A DNA stretch of 64,000 bases from an uncultured Clostridium sp. (GCA_934438135.1 CAKSBP010000018.1:1-64000), one strand, 5' to 3'. Counted from the first letter of the stretch, positions 18,177-27,888 are shown. Notes: generated by a model from the letters alone, not told the origin. Program-made: numbers and translations.

Positions 18177-19126
18177 TGAAAAGGGATGTGCTTTATGCTC
18201 CAGTAAGTCTTATTATGATTACCTATAATAAGCTAAGCCGTCTTATTCTAACCTTAGAGACTTTGAAAACAGCAGAATACATAGAAGAAACAGAAGTAAT
18301 CATAGTGAATGATGGTTCGGATGATGGTACGAAGGAGTATTTAGAGAATTTCAGGGAACAGAATAAGAACTTGAACATCAAAGTAATACATATAGATAAT
18401 TCAGGTCGTTCCGTAGCCAGAAATGCTGGAATTATGGGCTCCACAGGGAAACTTCTAATCTTTATGGATGATGATTTGCTGGTTAGCAAAGAGTTTATTA
18501 CAAGTCATATCAATGCACATAAAGACAAAGAGAACCTCATTGTACATGGAAGAATCTATAGCTTTCCAGTACTTAAATTTATGGCGAATCCTTCGACTGG
18601 AGAACTATATAATGGCCAGATGGCGAAAGCAAATTTATTAACCAATGTACTGACGTTAGATATGGTGAAAGACCCAAAGCAGCTAAAGAAATACATGGAT
18701 GAGAATGGAAGGCTGTCGAAATTTGAGAAAGATATCTATGAATTATATCAGTCTACATCAGATTGCGACAGCTATGTCCGTTGGATTGGGACCAACGGAG
18801 GGAATTTTTCTATTAAAAGAAAAAGCTTATTGAAGATAGAAAACTTTGATCCCTATATGGGAAAATCCTGGGGATGTGAAGATTTAGAGGTTGGATTCCA
18901 TGCTTATCAGGCTGGATATGAGTTTTCCTATTCTGTGGAGGCGGCAAACTATCATATCACTCATTATCGTGAAGAATTTCAAGAGATCCATAATAGTTCT
19001 ATCGATTATTTTATCGGTAAACATAGACATAGATACATCCGTATTCTAAAAGAGTACTTTAATGAGAAACTGAAAGATTTAGTAGAGTGGAAAGCGGTAT
19101 TAGACAGCGCGGAGGATAGCCTATGA
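18173..19126 (+). CDS. Family 2 glycosyltransferase
   Basis: This 317-residue inverting glycosyltransferase of the GT-A fold shows a nucleotide-sugar binding start (SLIMITYNKL), the DGSDDGT loop, the metal-binding DDD (FMDDDLLV) and a later GCEDLEVG acceptor/catalytic-base motif. No membrane segments are seen, so it is probably cytosolic. It overlaps both neighbours by ATGA. It may add a sugar to the peptide-polyketide. The AHBA operon at the right makes UDP-kanosamine as an intermediate, but nothing shows that this enzyme uses it. A later PIG-L deacetylase (36350) could act on an N-acetyl sugar added here. Confidence 0.85.
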   Translation: MMKRDVLYAPVSLIMITYNKLSRLILTLETLKTAEYIEETEVIIVNDGSDDGTKEYLENFREQNKNLNIKVIHIDNSGRSVARNAGIMGSTGKLLIFMDDDLLVSKEFITSHINAHKDKENLIVHGRIYSFPVLKFMANPSTGELYNGQMAKANLLTNVLTLDMVKDPKQLKKYMDENGRLSKFEKDIYELYQSTSDCDSYVRWIGTNGGNFSIKRKSLLKIENFDPYMGKSWGCEDLEVGFHAYQAGYEFSYSVEAANYHITHYREEFQEIHNSSIDYFIGKHRHRYIRILKEYFNEKLKDLVEWKAVLDSAEDSL

Positions 19127-20673
19127 AAATGATTGTTATGGGATTTGACGGGTGTACCATGAAGCTGGTTGAGAAATGGAAGGACAAGCTTCCAGCATTC
19201 TCCCGCCTAATGAACCAGAATAAACTTGGTACTCTGTATTCAACCAATCCACCTCATACTGCACCAGGATGGACATCAGCATTTACTGGAGTAAATAGCG
19301 GAAAACACGGTATCTATCAGTTTTGGGATACCCAGGCCCCACAGTACATGGGAAAGTTTATGAGAAGCAGTGATTTAAATGTACTATCGGTATGGGAGAT
19401 GTTAAATCAGCTTGGGTATCGGACTGGAGTTTTAAATGTACCTATGACTTACCCACCAAAAGAACTAGATGGCTTTATACTGACCTGGCCACTTAACAAT
19501 ACACTTAGGTATGCTTATCCGGATGGTTTATTAATCGATATTGCTAAGAATGGAGGTCATTATATCTCCGATCTGAGCACTATGTTCCAAGGTGATTATG
19601 AGGATTATGCTGCGAAAGCAATTAAGATTACAAGAAAAAGATTAATTACCCTAAAACACTTAATACAGGAATATCAGTATGAATTTTATATTTCGGTTTT
19701 CACAGAGATGGATAGAGTTTCTCATTTTTACTGGAACTTCATGGATGAAGGCAGCAGCTATTATGATGACAGTGTAGCAGAGGAATTAGCATTGGCAATT
19801 GAAGCCATATATCAAGAAGCCGATACTGTTATAGGCGATATTATTGACAGTCTCGATGAGGATACACTGCTTTTGGTATTATCAGACCACGGTTTTTGCA
19901 GAGGAAACCTTAACTTTTATGTCCAGTCGTATCTGCTGGAGACTGGCGCATTAGCATTAAAAGAAAGTGAAAAGGATCTGGAAGATACCAAAGAAGGAGC
20001 GCTATTTGACGTAAAAGTGGATTCTTGGCTGGAGTGCTTAAAAGACGGCAAAAGGTATGAGATAGATTGGAAAAAAACAACTGCCTTTATGTCTGCACCA
20101 GGTTCCTACGGGGTGAATATTAATCTTTCGGGAAGACAGGAAAATGGATGTGTCAAGAAAGAGGAGTATCAATCTGTTAGAAATCATATTATACAGGAGC
20201 TTAAAAAGGTGGTTCATCCTGATACCAAAGAGCCTCTGTTTAAAGAAGTACTGCCTAGAGAAGAAGTCTATACAGGGGATGTGGTGGATAAAGCACCTGA
20301 CATAATCATAGTTCCTTATGATTATGGAATCATGGTACATCATGAGATTAAACCTGGAACTCTATTTGGCGAGCCAGAGCAAAAAGGAATGCATGACATG
20401 GATGGAATATTTGCCCTATATGGTAATGAAATTGAGCATATTTTCATGCCAAAGGAAGCTTCCATCGTGGATATTGCTCCAACAATATTAAGTTATTTTG
20501 GCATCGAAATACCAGAATACTTTGAGGGAAAACCTATCTATGATTTTAACCGCAGCAGTCAAAAGAAAATAGAGAAGCTTAGTGTATGTAATGCATCAGC
20601 CAATACGGATTCTTATACAGCAGATGAAGTGAAAGAAGCAAAAAGGAAATTGAAAGCACTCGGTTATTTATAA
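19123..20673 (+). CDS. Alkaline-phosphatase-superfamily phosphodiesterase/phosphotransferase
   Basis: This 516-residue protein belongs to the type I phosphodiesterase/nucleotide pyrophosphatase branch of the AP superfamily. The metal motif GFDG (7-10), nucleophile Thr46 in NPPHTAPGWT, SDHGF, and the late GMHD are all present, so it should be active. No signal peptide is seen, which is unusual for secreted phosphatases and points to a cytosolic biosynthetic role: hydrolysis or transfer of a phosphoryl or sulfuryl group. It is one of three related proteins in the cluster (also 22326 and 30013). It overlaps the glycosyltransferase gene by 4 bases. Confidence 0.8.
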   Translation: MKMIVMGFDGCTMKLVEKWKDKLPAFSRLMNQNKLGTLYSTNPPHTAPGWTSAFTGVNSGKHGIYQFWDTQAPQYMGKFMRSSDLNVLSVWEMLNQLGYRTGVLNVPMTYPPKELDGFILTWPLNNTLRYAYPDGLLIDIAKNGGHYISDLSTMFQGDYEDYAAKAIKITRKRLITLKHLIQEYQYEFYISVFTEMDRVSHFYWNFMDEGSSYYDDSVAEELALAIEAIYQEADTVIGDIIDSLDEDTLLLVLSDHGFCRGNLNFYVQSYLLETGALALKESEKDLEDTKEGALFDVKVDSWLECLKDGKRYEIDWKKTTAFMSAPGSYGVNINLSGRQENGCVKKEEYQSVRNHIIQELKKVVHPDTKEPLFKEVLPREEVYTGDVVDKAPDIIIVPYDYGIMVHHEIKPGTLFGEPEQKGMHDMDGIFALYGNEIEHIFMPKEASIVDIAPTILSYFGIEIPEYFEGKPIYDFNRSSQKKIEKLSVCNASANTDSYTADEVKEAKRKLKALGYL

Positions 20674-20690
20674 AGGAAGAAGGTGTAAAT

Positions 20691-21323
20691 ATGTTTAGCC
20701 CGTACCTTGGGAAATCGTATACAAATCAAGAAATAGAAGCAGCTCTTCAGGAATTTAAAGTCAAAGTCCATGTGGTCCATTCTTTTCATAAATATGAGTT
20801 AGCTGCAGAGGCAATCGCAAAGGGTAAAATAATTGCATGGTTCCAAGGAAGAGCAGAATGTGGGCCGCGAGCACTAGGCAATCGAAGTATTTTAGCAGAT
20901 GCAAGGAATAAAGATATGAAAGATATCGTGAATCGCAGGATTAAGTTTCGAGAACCATTCAGGCCTTTTGCTCCGTCGGTTTTATATGAACATCAGCAAG
21001 AGTACTTTGATCTCGACATTCCATCTCCTTATATGTTGATGATAGCTGATGTGTTAGAGGAAAAGAAAGATAAGATTCCTTCCGTAGTTCATGTGGATGG
21101 TACAGGAAGATTGCAGTCTGTGATGAAGGAATTGAATCCTGTTTACTATAAGTTAATTGAAACCTTCTATCAGATGACAGGGATACCTGTCGTTCTTAAT
21201 ACTTCATTTAATATCAATAAGGAACCTATTGTGGAATCACCTAGGGATGCTGTGAATTGTTTCCTTAGTACAGATTTAGATGAACTCTTCATGGAAGATT
21301 ATGTGATTACAAAGATTAAGTAA
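20691..21323 (+). CDS. Carbamoyltransferase, C-terminal (YrdC-like) domain as a separate protein
   Basis: These 210 residues match the C-terminal half of the NodU/CmcH/TobZ carbamoyltransferase family. The hallmark ECGPRALGNRSI is present, then FREPFRPFAPSV, and TSFNINKEPIVESP near the end. In TobZ this domain makes carbamoyl-AMP from carbamoyl phosphate and ATP. Here it is a free-standing gene with its own ribosome binding site before ATG 20691, and it comes before the gene for the N-terminal domain (21336). The pair probably forms one enzyme that O-carbamoylates the product. Confidence 0.85.
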   Translation: MFSPYLGKSYTNQEIEAALQEFKVKVHVVHSFHKYELAAEAIAKGKIIAWFQGRAECGPRALGNRSILADARNKDMKDIVNRRIKFREPFRPFAPSVLYEHQQEYFDLDIPSPYMLMIADVLEEKKDKIPSVVHVDGTGRLQSVMKELNPVYYKLIETFYQMTGIPVVLNTSFNINKEPIVESPRDAVNCFLSTDLDELFMEDYVITKIK

Positions 21324-21335
21324 GGAGCTGGTATT

Positions 21336-22325
21336 TTGTACGTATTGGGATTAGGAGGATCTAATCATGATTTCTCGTCCTGCCTAGTGAAAGACGGAGA
21401 GATACAGTGCATGATTGAGGATGAAAGATTAACAAGAGTTAAGAACTGTAAGGGATTAGGGTTAGACCTGGCAAAAGGATATTCGAGAAAATACTGTTTG
21501 GATTATATGGGAATCGATATTGATTCGATTGACCTGATAGTTGGTAATGATATCTTGAATCCTATTATGCACCGCAGATTAGAGCGGGAAGTGACTCTTA
21601 TCAACCATCATATGGCTCATGCAGCCAGTTCTTTTTATACTTCACCATTCGATAAGGCAGCAGTCATAGTAGTGGATGCAGTTGGTTCAAAAAGAACAGA
21701 TGGAGAAAATGAGGTCTATGAATCAATATCTTTCGGTTATGGAAATGGAAATAAGATTGAGCTTATAGATAAAATCGAGGGAAGAAATCTGCCTGGTACA
21801 GATTATATAAAAAATTCTTTAGGAATATTTTATTCTCTCATAACGGATGTAATCGGTTTTGGGGAACATCAGGAAGGGAAAACTATGGGATTATCTCCTT
21901 ATGGCAAGGAGACTTATTATGAAGAATTTAAAAAACATATACGCTATATAGGAAATGGGCGAATCGAAATGGGAGAGGCAGATATAGCCTTTTTTTTATC
22001 CTTAAAAGATAGAATTAGCAGCTGCAAAACTGCGGAAGAGGCAAATGTAATGAAACAGGATTTTGCCTATGCAGCCCAAAAAGTAACAGAAGAATATCTG
22101 CTATCTCTGAGCCGTTATGTGAAAGAGGTTACAAAGGCTGATTACTGCTGTTTTGCTGGAGGAGTTGCACTAAACAGTATTACAAATTATAAGGTGTATC
22201 AATCAGGATTATTTAAAAATGTCTATATACAGGCAGCAAGTGGGGATAATGGTACTTCCATTGGAAGTGCTTTGTATGGTTATTATTCTATTCTTGGAAA
22301 TAAAAGAAAGGGAAAGGTAAGTTAA
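21336..22325 (+). CDS. Carbamoyltransferase, N-terminal (Kae1-like) domain as a separate protein
   Basis: These 329 residues match the N-terminal ASKHA/Kae1-like half of NodU/CmcH/TobZ enzymes. Metal-binding histidines are in NHHMAHAASSFY (His91, His92, His95), with EHQEGKTMGL in the middle and a FAGGVALNS motif towards the end. It transfers the carbamoyl group from carbamoyl-AMP to a hydroxyl. The TTG start at 21336 follows AAGGAG. Normally one polypeptide carries this domain before the YrdC-like domain; here they are two genes in reverse order, 12 bases apart. Confidence 0.85.
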   Translation: MYVLGLGGSNHDFSSCLVKDGEIQCMIEDERLTRVKNCKGLGLDLAKGYSRKYCLDYMGIDIDSIDLIVGNDILNPIMHRRLEREVTLINHHMAHAASSFYTSPFDKAAVIVVDAVGSKRTDGENEVYESISFGYGNGNKIELIDKIEGRNLPGTDYIKNSLGIFYSLITDVIGFGEHQEGKTMGLSPYGKETYYEEFKKHIRYIGNGRIEMGEADIAFFLSLKDRISSCKTAEEANVMKQDFAYAAQKVTEEYLLSLSRYVKEVTKADYCCFAGGVALNSITNYKVYQSGLFKNVYIQAASGDNGTSIGSALYGYYSILGNKRKGKVS

Positions 22326-23654
22326 ATGGCTAAATTATATGTAATATCTTTTGAAGGAATGAATCCTGACATATTGCAAGAATATATAGAGAGAGGAAAG
22401 CTGCAGCATTTTGAACGTGTGCAAAAGGAAGGTTATATCGGTAATTTGAAGACTAGTAAAATTCCGTATGAAGCATCTGGATTAATATCAGCATTTTCGG
22501 GTATTCAGGATTACGAACATGGAGTGTTATCTTATTGGAAGGCTCATAATTATGACTATATTCCAAAAACATATACTTCAGAAGATACAATGGAGAACAT
22601 GCTGTGGATGAAGGATGACATGCAGGATGTTACATTTAGCATCGTTAATATTTTTGGAACGCATCCAGCTTACAAACTGAACGGCTCTTTAATTACATAT
22701 GCGATGAATCGTACTTTACGATTTTCCTATCCAGAAGATCTCATCCGAAACTTTACCGCACAGGGAATGCCTTATGTCCAGGATATGGGGGCATTTTTCA
22801 AAAACCAGGGGAAGGAAAACTTCTTGAATGAAATTTTTAGGGTAGAAGGCATGAGACATGAAATCTGTAAAAAGTTAATGGATGATCCGCAAGTGGATGT
22901 AGTCGTAATTAACTATACCTGTATCGACAGAGTATGTCATTTTTATATGAATGAAGTTAATGACCCTAATATAGAGCTTGCGGATAAAGCGGTTTATCAG
23001 ATGTATCGGAATTGTGATGCTATCTTAGGAGATGTCTTGAAAAATGTAGAGAGAGACCATGCAAACCTGCTTCTGTTCTCATCAGTAGGATTTCAGCCTT
23101 TAACTGAGTTTGTTGAAATCAATCCTTACCTAAAAGAGAAGAATTTATTGAAAACAGCTTCCAATGGAAGATATCCTGACTGGGAGAAAACATATGCTTT
23201 CGAGGCAGTACAGGGAACTCAGGGAATTAATATTAACAGAAAAGGGTTATACCAGTCTGGTATTGTTGAGGAATCCGAATACGAGCAGATGCTGTCTGAT
23301 GTCATAAAAGTATTGAAGGAGATGCCAAATCCTTATAATAATAATCCAATGTTTAAGGATGTGGTTTTTGGAAGAGATTATTATCAAGGTTTAACACTGG
23401 CACCAGATATCATTGTACTTCCTTATGATTATAAATATTTACCTTATGGTGATACCTATTGGTCTGACCGTGTAACTCGTCATGCACAAACTGGCTGGCA
23501 TAGTGATACTGTATGGGGAGGAGTTGGACCAGACATTAGTAATCAGGTTATCAAAAATGAAGAATGCCACATTAGCCAGATAGCTCCAACAATGTATCAG
23601 CTTCTGGGCAAGAAGGCACAAAATATGAAAGCAAAGAGTCTTCTGGCAGAGTAG
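22326..23654 (+). CDS. Degenerate AP-superfamily protein, probably non-catalytic
   Basis: This 442-residue protein is clearly homologous to the gene at 19123 but has lost its active site. GFDG is SFEG, the nucleophile Thr position is Glu49 (KIPYEASGL aligned to NPPHTAPGW), and SDHGF is SSVGF. Only the final GWH keeps a metal histidine. It may be a regulatory or structural partner of one of the two intact AP enzymes. ATG 22326 directly abuts the stop of the preceding gene, so it belongs to the same transcript. Confidence 0.75.
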   Translation: MAKLYVISFEGMNPDILQEYIERGKLQHFERVQKEGYIGNLKTSKIPYEASGLISAFSGIQDYEHGVLSYWKAHNYDYIPKTYTSEDTMENMLWMKDDMQDVTFSIVNIFGTHPAYKLNGSLITYAMNRTLRFSYPEDLIRNFTAQGMPYVQDMGAFFKNQGKENFLNEIFRVEGMRHEICKKLMDDPQVDVVVINYTCIDRVCHFYMNEVNDPNIELADKAVYQMYRNCDAILGDVLKNVERDHANLLLFSSVGFQPLTEFVEINPYLKEKNLLKTASNGRYPDWEKTYAFEAVQGTQGININRKGLYQSGIVEESEYEQMLSDVIKVLKEMPNPYNNNPMFKDVVFGRDYYQGLTLAPDIIVLPYDYKYLPYGDTYWSDRVTRHAQTGWHSDTVWGGVGPDISNQVIKNEECHISQIAPTMYQLLGKKAQNMKAKSLLAE

Positions 23655-23690
23655 GAGCGCAAGAAGCAGAAATGACAGGGGAGGGTGCAT

Positions 23691-24422
23691 ATGGAAGGTA
23701 GTCCAGTAGCATTAGTAACTGGTGGTACAAAAGGAATAGGATATTCGATTGTGCAGGAACTGCTAAAGAGTGGAAAAAGGGTAGTATGCTGTTCTCGTAA
23801 AAAAACAGAGGAGCTGAATCAGCAATTTCTATTACTGCAGTCAAAAGAGCCACTGCTCGATTATGTAACCTGCGATACGACCAATGAGCAGGATGTAAAA
23901 GAACTGTTTTCCTATATTTCAGCGAAATATAGGAGGATGGATATATTGGTCAACAATGTAGGGGGGAGTTTAAAGAAACCGTTACTTGCACTAAGCAAAG
24001 AAGAGATAAGAAACGTGCTAGATACTAATTTACTATCAACAGTCTATTGTACGAAAAATGCTGTTAAGTTAATGATGATGCAGCGTAAGGGTAATATAAT
24101 TAATATTTCTTCTATAGCAGGGACCAATGGGTTACCCCTGGAGTCTGTTTACTGTGCAGCAAAAGCGGGTATTATAGGTTTCACAAAAGCTATTGCGAAA
24201 GAGTATGGTGAAAAGGGAATACAGTGTAATGCAGTAGTAGCTGGTATTATAGAGACGGAGACAGCGAATAAAGAAGTACCTCAAAATGTAGTAGAAACAA
24301 TACCTCAAAAGCGAACAGGGACGGCTCTTGATGTTGCTTTAGTGGTAAACTTTTTAGCCTCAGAGAGTGCGGCATATATTACGGGACAGGAAATTAAAGT
24401 AGATGGAGGTCTCTATATATAA
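23691..24422 (+). CDS. SDR oxidoreductase (FabG-like ketoreductase)
   Basis: This 243-residue short-chain dehydrogenase/reductase has the cofactor motif TGGTKGIG, the NNVG strand motif, a catalytic Ser in NISSIAG and the YCAAK Tyr-Lys pair. A C-terminal GQEIKVDGG is typical of FabG. ATG 23691 follows GGGGAGGG; a GTG at 23685 lies within that site. It is followed by a discrete ACP, so reduction of an ACP-bound beta-keto or alpha-keto group is a good guess. Confidence 0.9.
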   Translation: MEGSPVALVTGGTKGIGYSIVQELLKSGKRVVCCSRKKTEELNQQFLLLQSKEPLLDYVTCDTTNEQDVKELFSYISAKYRRMDILVNNVGGSLKKPLLALSKEEIRNVLDTNLLSTVYCTKNAVKLMMMQRKGNIINISSIAGTNGLPLESVYCAAKAGIIGFTKAIAKEYGEKGIQCNAVVAGIIETETANKEVPQNVVETIPQKRTGTALDVALVVNFLASESAAYITGQEIKVDGGLYI

Positions 24423-24437
24423 AGGAGGGAACAGACT

Positions 24438-24689
24438 ATGGATGATATACAGGCAAAATTATTGGAATTAGTGAAAACATATTGCGTGGGAGAGATTACA
24501 GAAGATATGGATCTATATGAAAGAGGCTTGAATTCATTGAATTCTATCGAGTTTTTAGTTGACATTGAAGATTGTTTTGATTTGTCATTCGAGTCAGATG
24601 AGCTAAGGATCCAGCATTTGAAAACAATTAAGGATTTTGAGGATTTTATTGTGCAGAAGCAGGAGGAAGCAAGTCGTGGTAAAGATTGA
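24438..24689 (+). CDS. Acyl carrier protein
   Basis: This 83-residue carrier protein has the pantetheine serine in ERGLNSLNSIEF. AAAGGAGGG precedes ATG 24438. The 3' end overlaps the BtrH-like gene that starts at GTG 24676, so ACP and acyltransferase-like protein are probably made in step, repeating the ACP/BtrH pairing seen at 4-6.6 kb. Confidence 0.88.
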   Translation: MDDIQAKLLELVKTYCVGEITEDMDLYERGLNSLNSIEFLVDIEDCFDLSFESDELRIQHLKTIKDFEDFIVQKQEEASRGKD

Positions 24690-25725
24690 TTATGATGTGG
24701 ATGCGCTGGTGGGTAATCTTATATCAAAAGAAGAATTTATCATAGATTTAATTGGCTGCAGGGAATATAACTTCTGGTATCTTCTGCGTCAGGCTGGTGT
24801 AAAAAGCTATACTCCTGTAATAGGTACCACTTCCTTTCTGTTCGTAGAAGAACAGGAGCGTATACATAAAGTGATAAATGCCTATAAGAAGAATGTTTTT
24901 CAGCTCTTTGAAAATGTATGCAGATATTACAACGGAGAGATTACACAATACGATGATTCCCAAAAAAGTTACGAAGAATTTATCAAAGAGGGAATCAGAA
25001 AAAGACGATTTGTCTTCGCAATCTATGATACGCATTTCGATACATCAAAAGTTTATGATGTGGATGATAATGATTTACATGGATATACGCTAGTAGGCTT
25101 TGATGATGAAAAAGAAGAATACTTAAGCATTCTTTCCAAAACAGTGAAATATAGAGACTTAGACCAGATGATTCAAACAATTTATTGCAAAGAAGGCACC
25201 TATCAGAATTTGCTCTATTATATTGATTCCATTGAAGAAAATATTACTGACCAGATGAGTAAGGCAGTCAAAAAAGATTTGCTAGAGGATATTGAAAATG
25301 ATATGAAGCATTGGGAAAGTGAATTTCGTTTTTTTGATAGGGAATTAGAAGAAATGAGAAAGACTGAATTTCTATCTGTGCAGGAGCAGCTCCAGTTCGC
25401 GAAGAGAAGGAACCAGTTTTATCATTGGCTGATGGTTGGAGGTTATGGCAATTTCATTTTTAAGCTTCGGTTAATCAAGGAATTATATGATATTGATACA
25501 GCTGAGTTAGAAGAAAGATTTTTGCTGAATAGGAAACAGTCTTTAGTGATTGCCAATATGTATCGAAAAGCCTTGATCAGGCTGGAGAGGAATCAGAGCG
25601 ACTATTATAGAAAACAGTTGCCAATTATTTGTGATAAAGTGAATCAAGTGTATAGAGAAGAGGGAAAAGCCTTAAAGGATATCTTTTGCAGTGAGATTTA
25701 CCCTATAATGAAAGAAAGGAGTTAA
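24676..25725 (+). CDS. BtrH-like papain-fold protein, divergent (paralogue of 3089)
   Basis: This 349-residue protein is homologous along its whole length to the gene at 3089. Cys28 (IGCREYNFWYLLRQ) and a His in DLHGYTLVGFDDEK are kept, but as in the paralogue the third triad residue is not clear (SILSK). GTG 24676 is chosen because AGGAGG at 24661-24666 is 9 bases away and the homology begins there; it overlaps the ACP gene by 14 bases. The function is inferred to be acyl transfer from the neighbouring ACP, or a non-catalytic relative of such enzymes. Confidence 0.6.
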   Translation: MVKIDYDVDALVGNLISKEEFIIDLIGCREYNFWYLLRQAGVKSYTPVIGTTSFLFVEEQERIHKVINAYKKNVFQLFENVCRYYNGEITQYDDSQKSYEEFIKEGIRKRRFVFAIYDTHFDTSKVYDVDDNDLHGYTLVGFDDEKEEYLSILSKTVKYRDLDQMIQTIYCKEGTYQNLLYYIDSIEENITDQMSKAVKKDLLEDIENDMKHWESEFRFFDRELEEMRKTEFLSVQEQLQFAKRRNQFYHWLMVGGYGNFIFKLRLIKELYDIDTAELEERFLLNRKQSLVIANMYRKALIRLERNQSDYYRKQLPIICDKVNQVYREEGKALKDIFCSEIYPIMKERS

Positions 25726-25730
25726 TCGAC

Positions 25731-26828
25731 ATGAAAGCTTTGAATCAATCATTAATCACCAATTTTCTAATCGAACAGATGCACTGTGACTCATCTTGTG
25801 CGTATTGTTATCTGTTGCAGGGAAAAAACATTAATGTTCCTTATTCCTATAGTGGGAAACTAAAAAAACGATTAGATGAAATATTAGCATTTTCTAAGGA
25901 ACATTTTGATAGCCCGCTCGTAAAGATATGCGGAGGGGAGATGTTCCTGATGGAAAACCTGCATGAATATGTACAGGAGCTGCTCAAGCATTATCAGTAT
26001 GTACTGATTCAATCCAATGGAAGACTTATAAAAGATGAGGATCTTGAGTGGATTATCAACGAAAAACGAGTATTAATGCAGATATCCATTGATGGACACA
26101 CTTTTGATATGAATAAATACCGTTTCCGCGATAAGGAGTTAATGGAAAAAGTATTACATACTATTGCGGTCTTAAAGAAAAATGATGTGTATACAGAGGT
26201 AACCAGTGTCATACACCGATTCAATATCGAGCATTATAGAGAGTTTCTGGAGTATTTAGATAATCTGCCAGGAGGTAAAGTAAAGAATGCAATAAAATCG
26301 ACTCCTTTACTGTTAATTGATAAGTCTGGAATATACAGACATACACCGGACAAGATCGCGCATATTGAGAATCTGGTAAATGACTATGAGAAATATGCAC
26401 ATCTGCTTCCACCAAAAGCGTATATGGAGAACTATTTAGCTTTGCTGCGTGGAGAGCGTCTGGAATATACCTGCTATAATCCGATTGTCAGTCTGACTGT
26501 AACGGATGAGGGAAAGGTAAAAGGCTGTACCAATGTATTATCAATCGACGAATTCAATGTTGGCAATCTCTTTGATGATGGGGCAGAAACAGTGAAGGAA
26601 CGCTTTGGTAATACGAAATTCCAGAAGTTATTATTAGAAACAGAGCAAAGAGTGCCAGTATGTAAAAAATGTTATAACTTCTGCAGCATTTACAATCTTT
26701 ATTTTAATGGAACCATTAGTTTGGAGGAGTTATGTGAGAACAATCCTATGTTCAATCTGCCAGAAGTGAAGGAGAGCCTGCAGTCAATTAAAAAGGAACT
26801 GGAGGTGCGTAAACACGATGAAGCTTGA
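25731..26828 (+). CDS. Radical SAM protein with SPASM-like C-terminus
   Basis: This 365-residue radical SAM enzyme has the cluster motif CDSSCAYC (Cys19, Cys23, Cys26) and the GGE-type SAM site in KICGGEMF. C-terminal cysteines (CYNP, GCTN, CKKCYNFC) suggest an auxiliary Fe-S cluster as in SPASM proteins. It is related to the gene at 33624. The chemistry cannot be told; C-H oxidation, epimerisation or cross-linking of a carrier-bound substrate are all possible. It overlaps the following BtrH-like gene by 11 bases. Confidence 0.85.
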   Translation: MKALNQSLITNFLIEQMHCDSSCAYCYLLQGKNINVPYSYSGKLKKRLDEILAFSKEHFDSPLVKICGGEMFLMENLHEYVQELLKHYQYVLIQSNGRLIKDEDLEWIINEKRVLMQISIDGHTFDMNKYRFRDKELMEKVLHTIAVLKKNDVYTEVTSVIHRFNIEHYREFLEYLDNLPGGKVKNAIKSTPLLLIDKSGIYRHTPDKIAHIENLVNDYEKYAHLLPPKAYMENYLALLRGERLEYTCYNPIVSLTVTDEGKVKGCTNVLSIDEFNVGNLFDDGAETVKERFGNTKFQKLLLETEQRVPVCKKCYNFCSIYNLYFNGTISLEELCENNPMFNLPEVKESLQSIKKELEVRKHDEA

Positions 26829-27888
26829 GGGGTATAAAACGGGAGGCGGAAATATCTGCATTACAAGCTGCCTGCGTGATATATTGAACTTTTATGGTTA
26901 TGAAGTAAGAGAGTATATGGTTTTTGCAGTATCCCTTGCCAATATGTTTTATTACGAAGAATTTATTCCTGGTGAAGATGAAAAATTGCGAATGGGAGGC
27001 ATCTATTATGATGTATTAACCGTAATAGAAAATGCAGTCAGATTTTTTGGCCTGGAGCTTATACATCATAACACTTCAGATGATGATGACGAAATTGCTG
27101 GTTTCGTTAGAGATAATCTGAACAATGGATATCCGGTTATGGCAATCACCTCTAGAAAATACTTAGATTATATGCCAGAACAATTTAAGGATGATGTTCC
27201 GCACTGCATTAACATCATTGGATTAGAGGGTGATGATTTTATTGCATCTGACACATACATTCCTAAAAAAAGAGTTGAAACATTTGAAGGGTTCCTGAGT
27301 AAGGATAGTTTTCTAAATAGCATGAAATATGCCAGAGATATCTATCAGGAAAGATTTCGATATCAGTGTCTGGCGATTAAGCCGCTGCCAAAAGAAGACA
27401 GGCAAATAAAAACTTTTCAGGATTTTTCTTATGAAAAATTATGCATGCCGGTTTTGACAGTAGCACATACCTATATAGGTGGAGAGGTACCGGAGGAGAA
27501 AGTTCTGATAGGTGCTAAAGGCTTGCGGAAGTTTAGAAAGGACCTGCTATCATGGTTCATAACACAGGATATCGATAAAATTAAACATGTTCTAAAAACA
27601 ATCCATAATCACATGGTAGATTTTGGAGGGTGTGTTACAACTTATCAGTTTTTTTCAGATTATTTTACGATTCTTGGTCAGAAATCCAGGGAAGCAGTAT
27701 GGTTTAGCTTAAGCGACGATATGAAGTTTTTAAGCAGACGCTGGTTCATACTTGCCAATACGATTTGTAAGTCAGCATTCATTGTACAGGAACACACCAG
27801 AGAAAATATTGATACGAGACTGAACGAGTTAGTTCAGATCGAAAGGGTTCTTTGGGAGAAAGTACAGTCAGTGTGTGAAGAGTTATAA
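26818..27888 (+). CDS. BtrH-like acyltransferase (papain-fold)
   Basis: This 356-residue protein has the BtrH N-terminal layout: candidate nucleophile Cys14 in GGGNICITSC (Cys18 is nearby), His129 in DVPHCINIIG and Asp145 in FIASDTYIP. It is the fifth BtrH-like protein of the cluster and the one with the clearest triad together with the gene at 4169. GGAGGTG (26801-26807) precedes ATG 26818. The coupling to a radical SAM gene suggests action on the same tethered substrate. Confidence 0.65.
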   Translation: MKLEGYKTGGGNICITSCLRDILNFYGYEVREYMVFAVSLANMFYYEEFIPGEDEKLRMGGIYYDVLTVIENAVRFFGLELIHHNTSDDDDEIAGFVRDNLNNGYPVMAITSRKYLDYMPEQFKDDVPHCINIIGLEGDDFIASDTYIPKKRVETFEGFLSKDSFLNSMKYARDIYQERFRYQCLAIKPLPKEDRQIKTFQDFSYEKLCMPVLTVAHTYIGGEVPEEKVLIGAKGLRKFRKDLLSWFITQDIDKIKHVLKTIHNHMVDFGGCVTTYQFFSDYFTILGQKSREAVWFSLSDDMKFLSRRWFILANTICKSAFIVQEHTRENIDTRLNELVQIERVLWEKVQSVCEEL

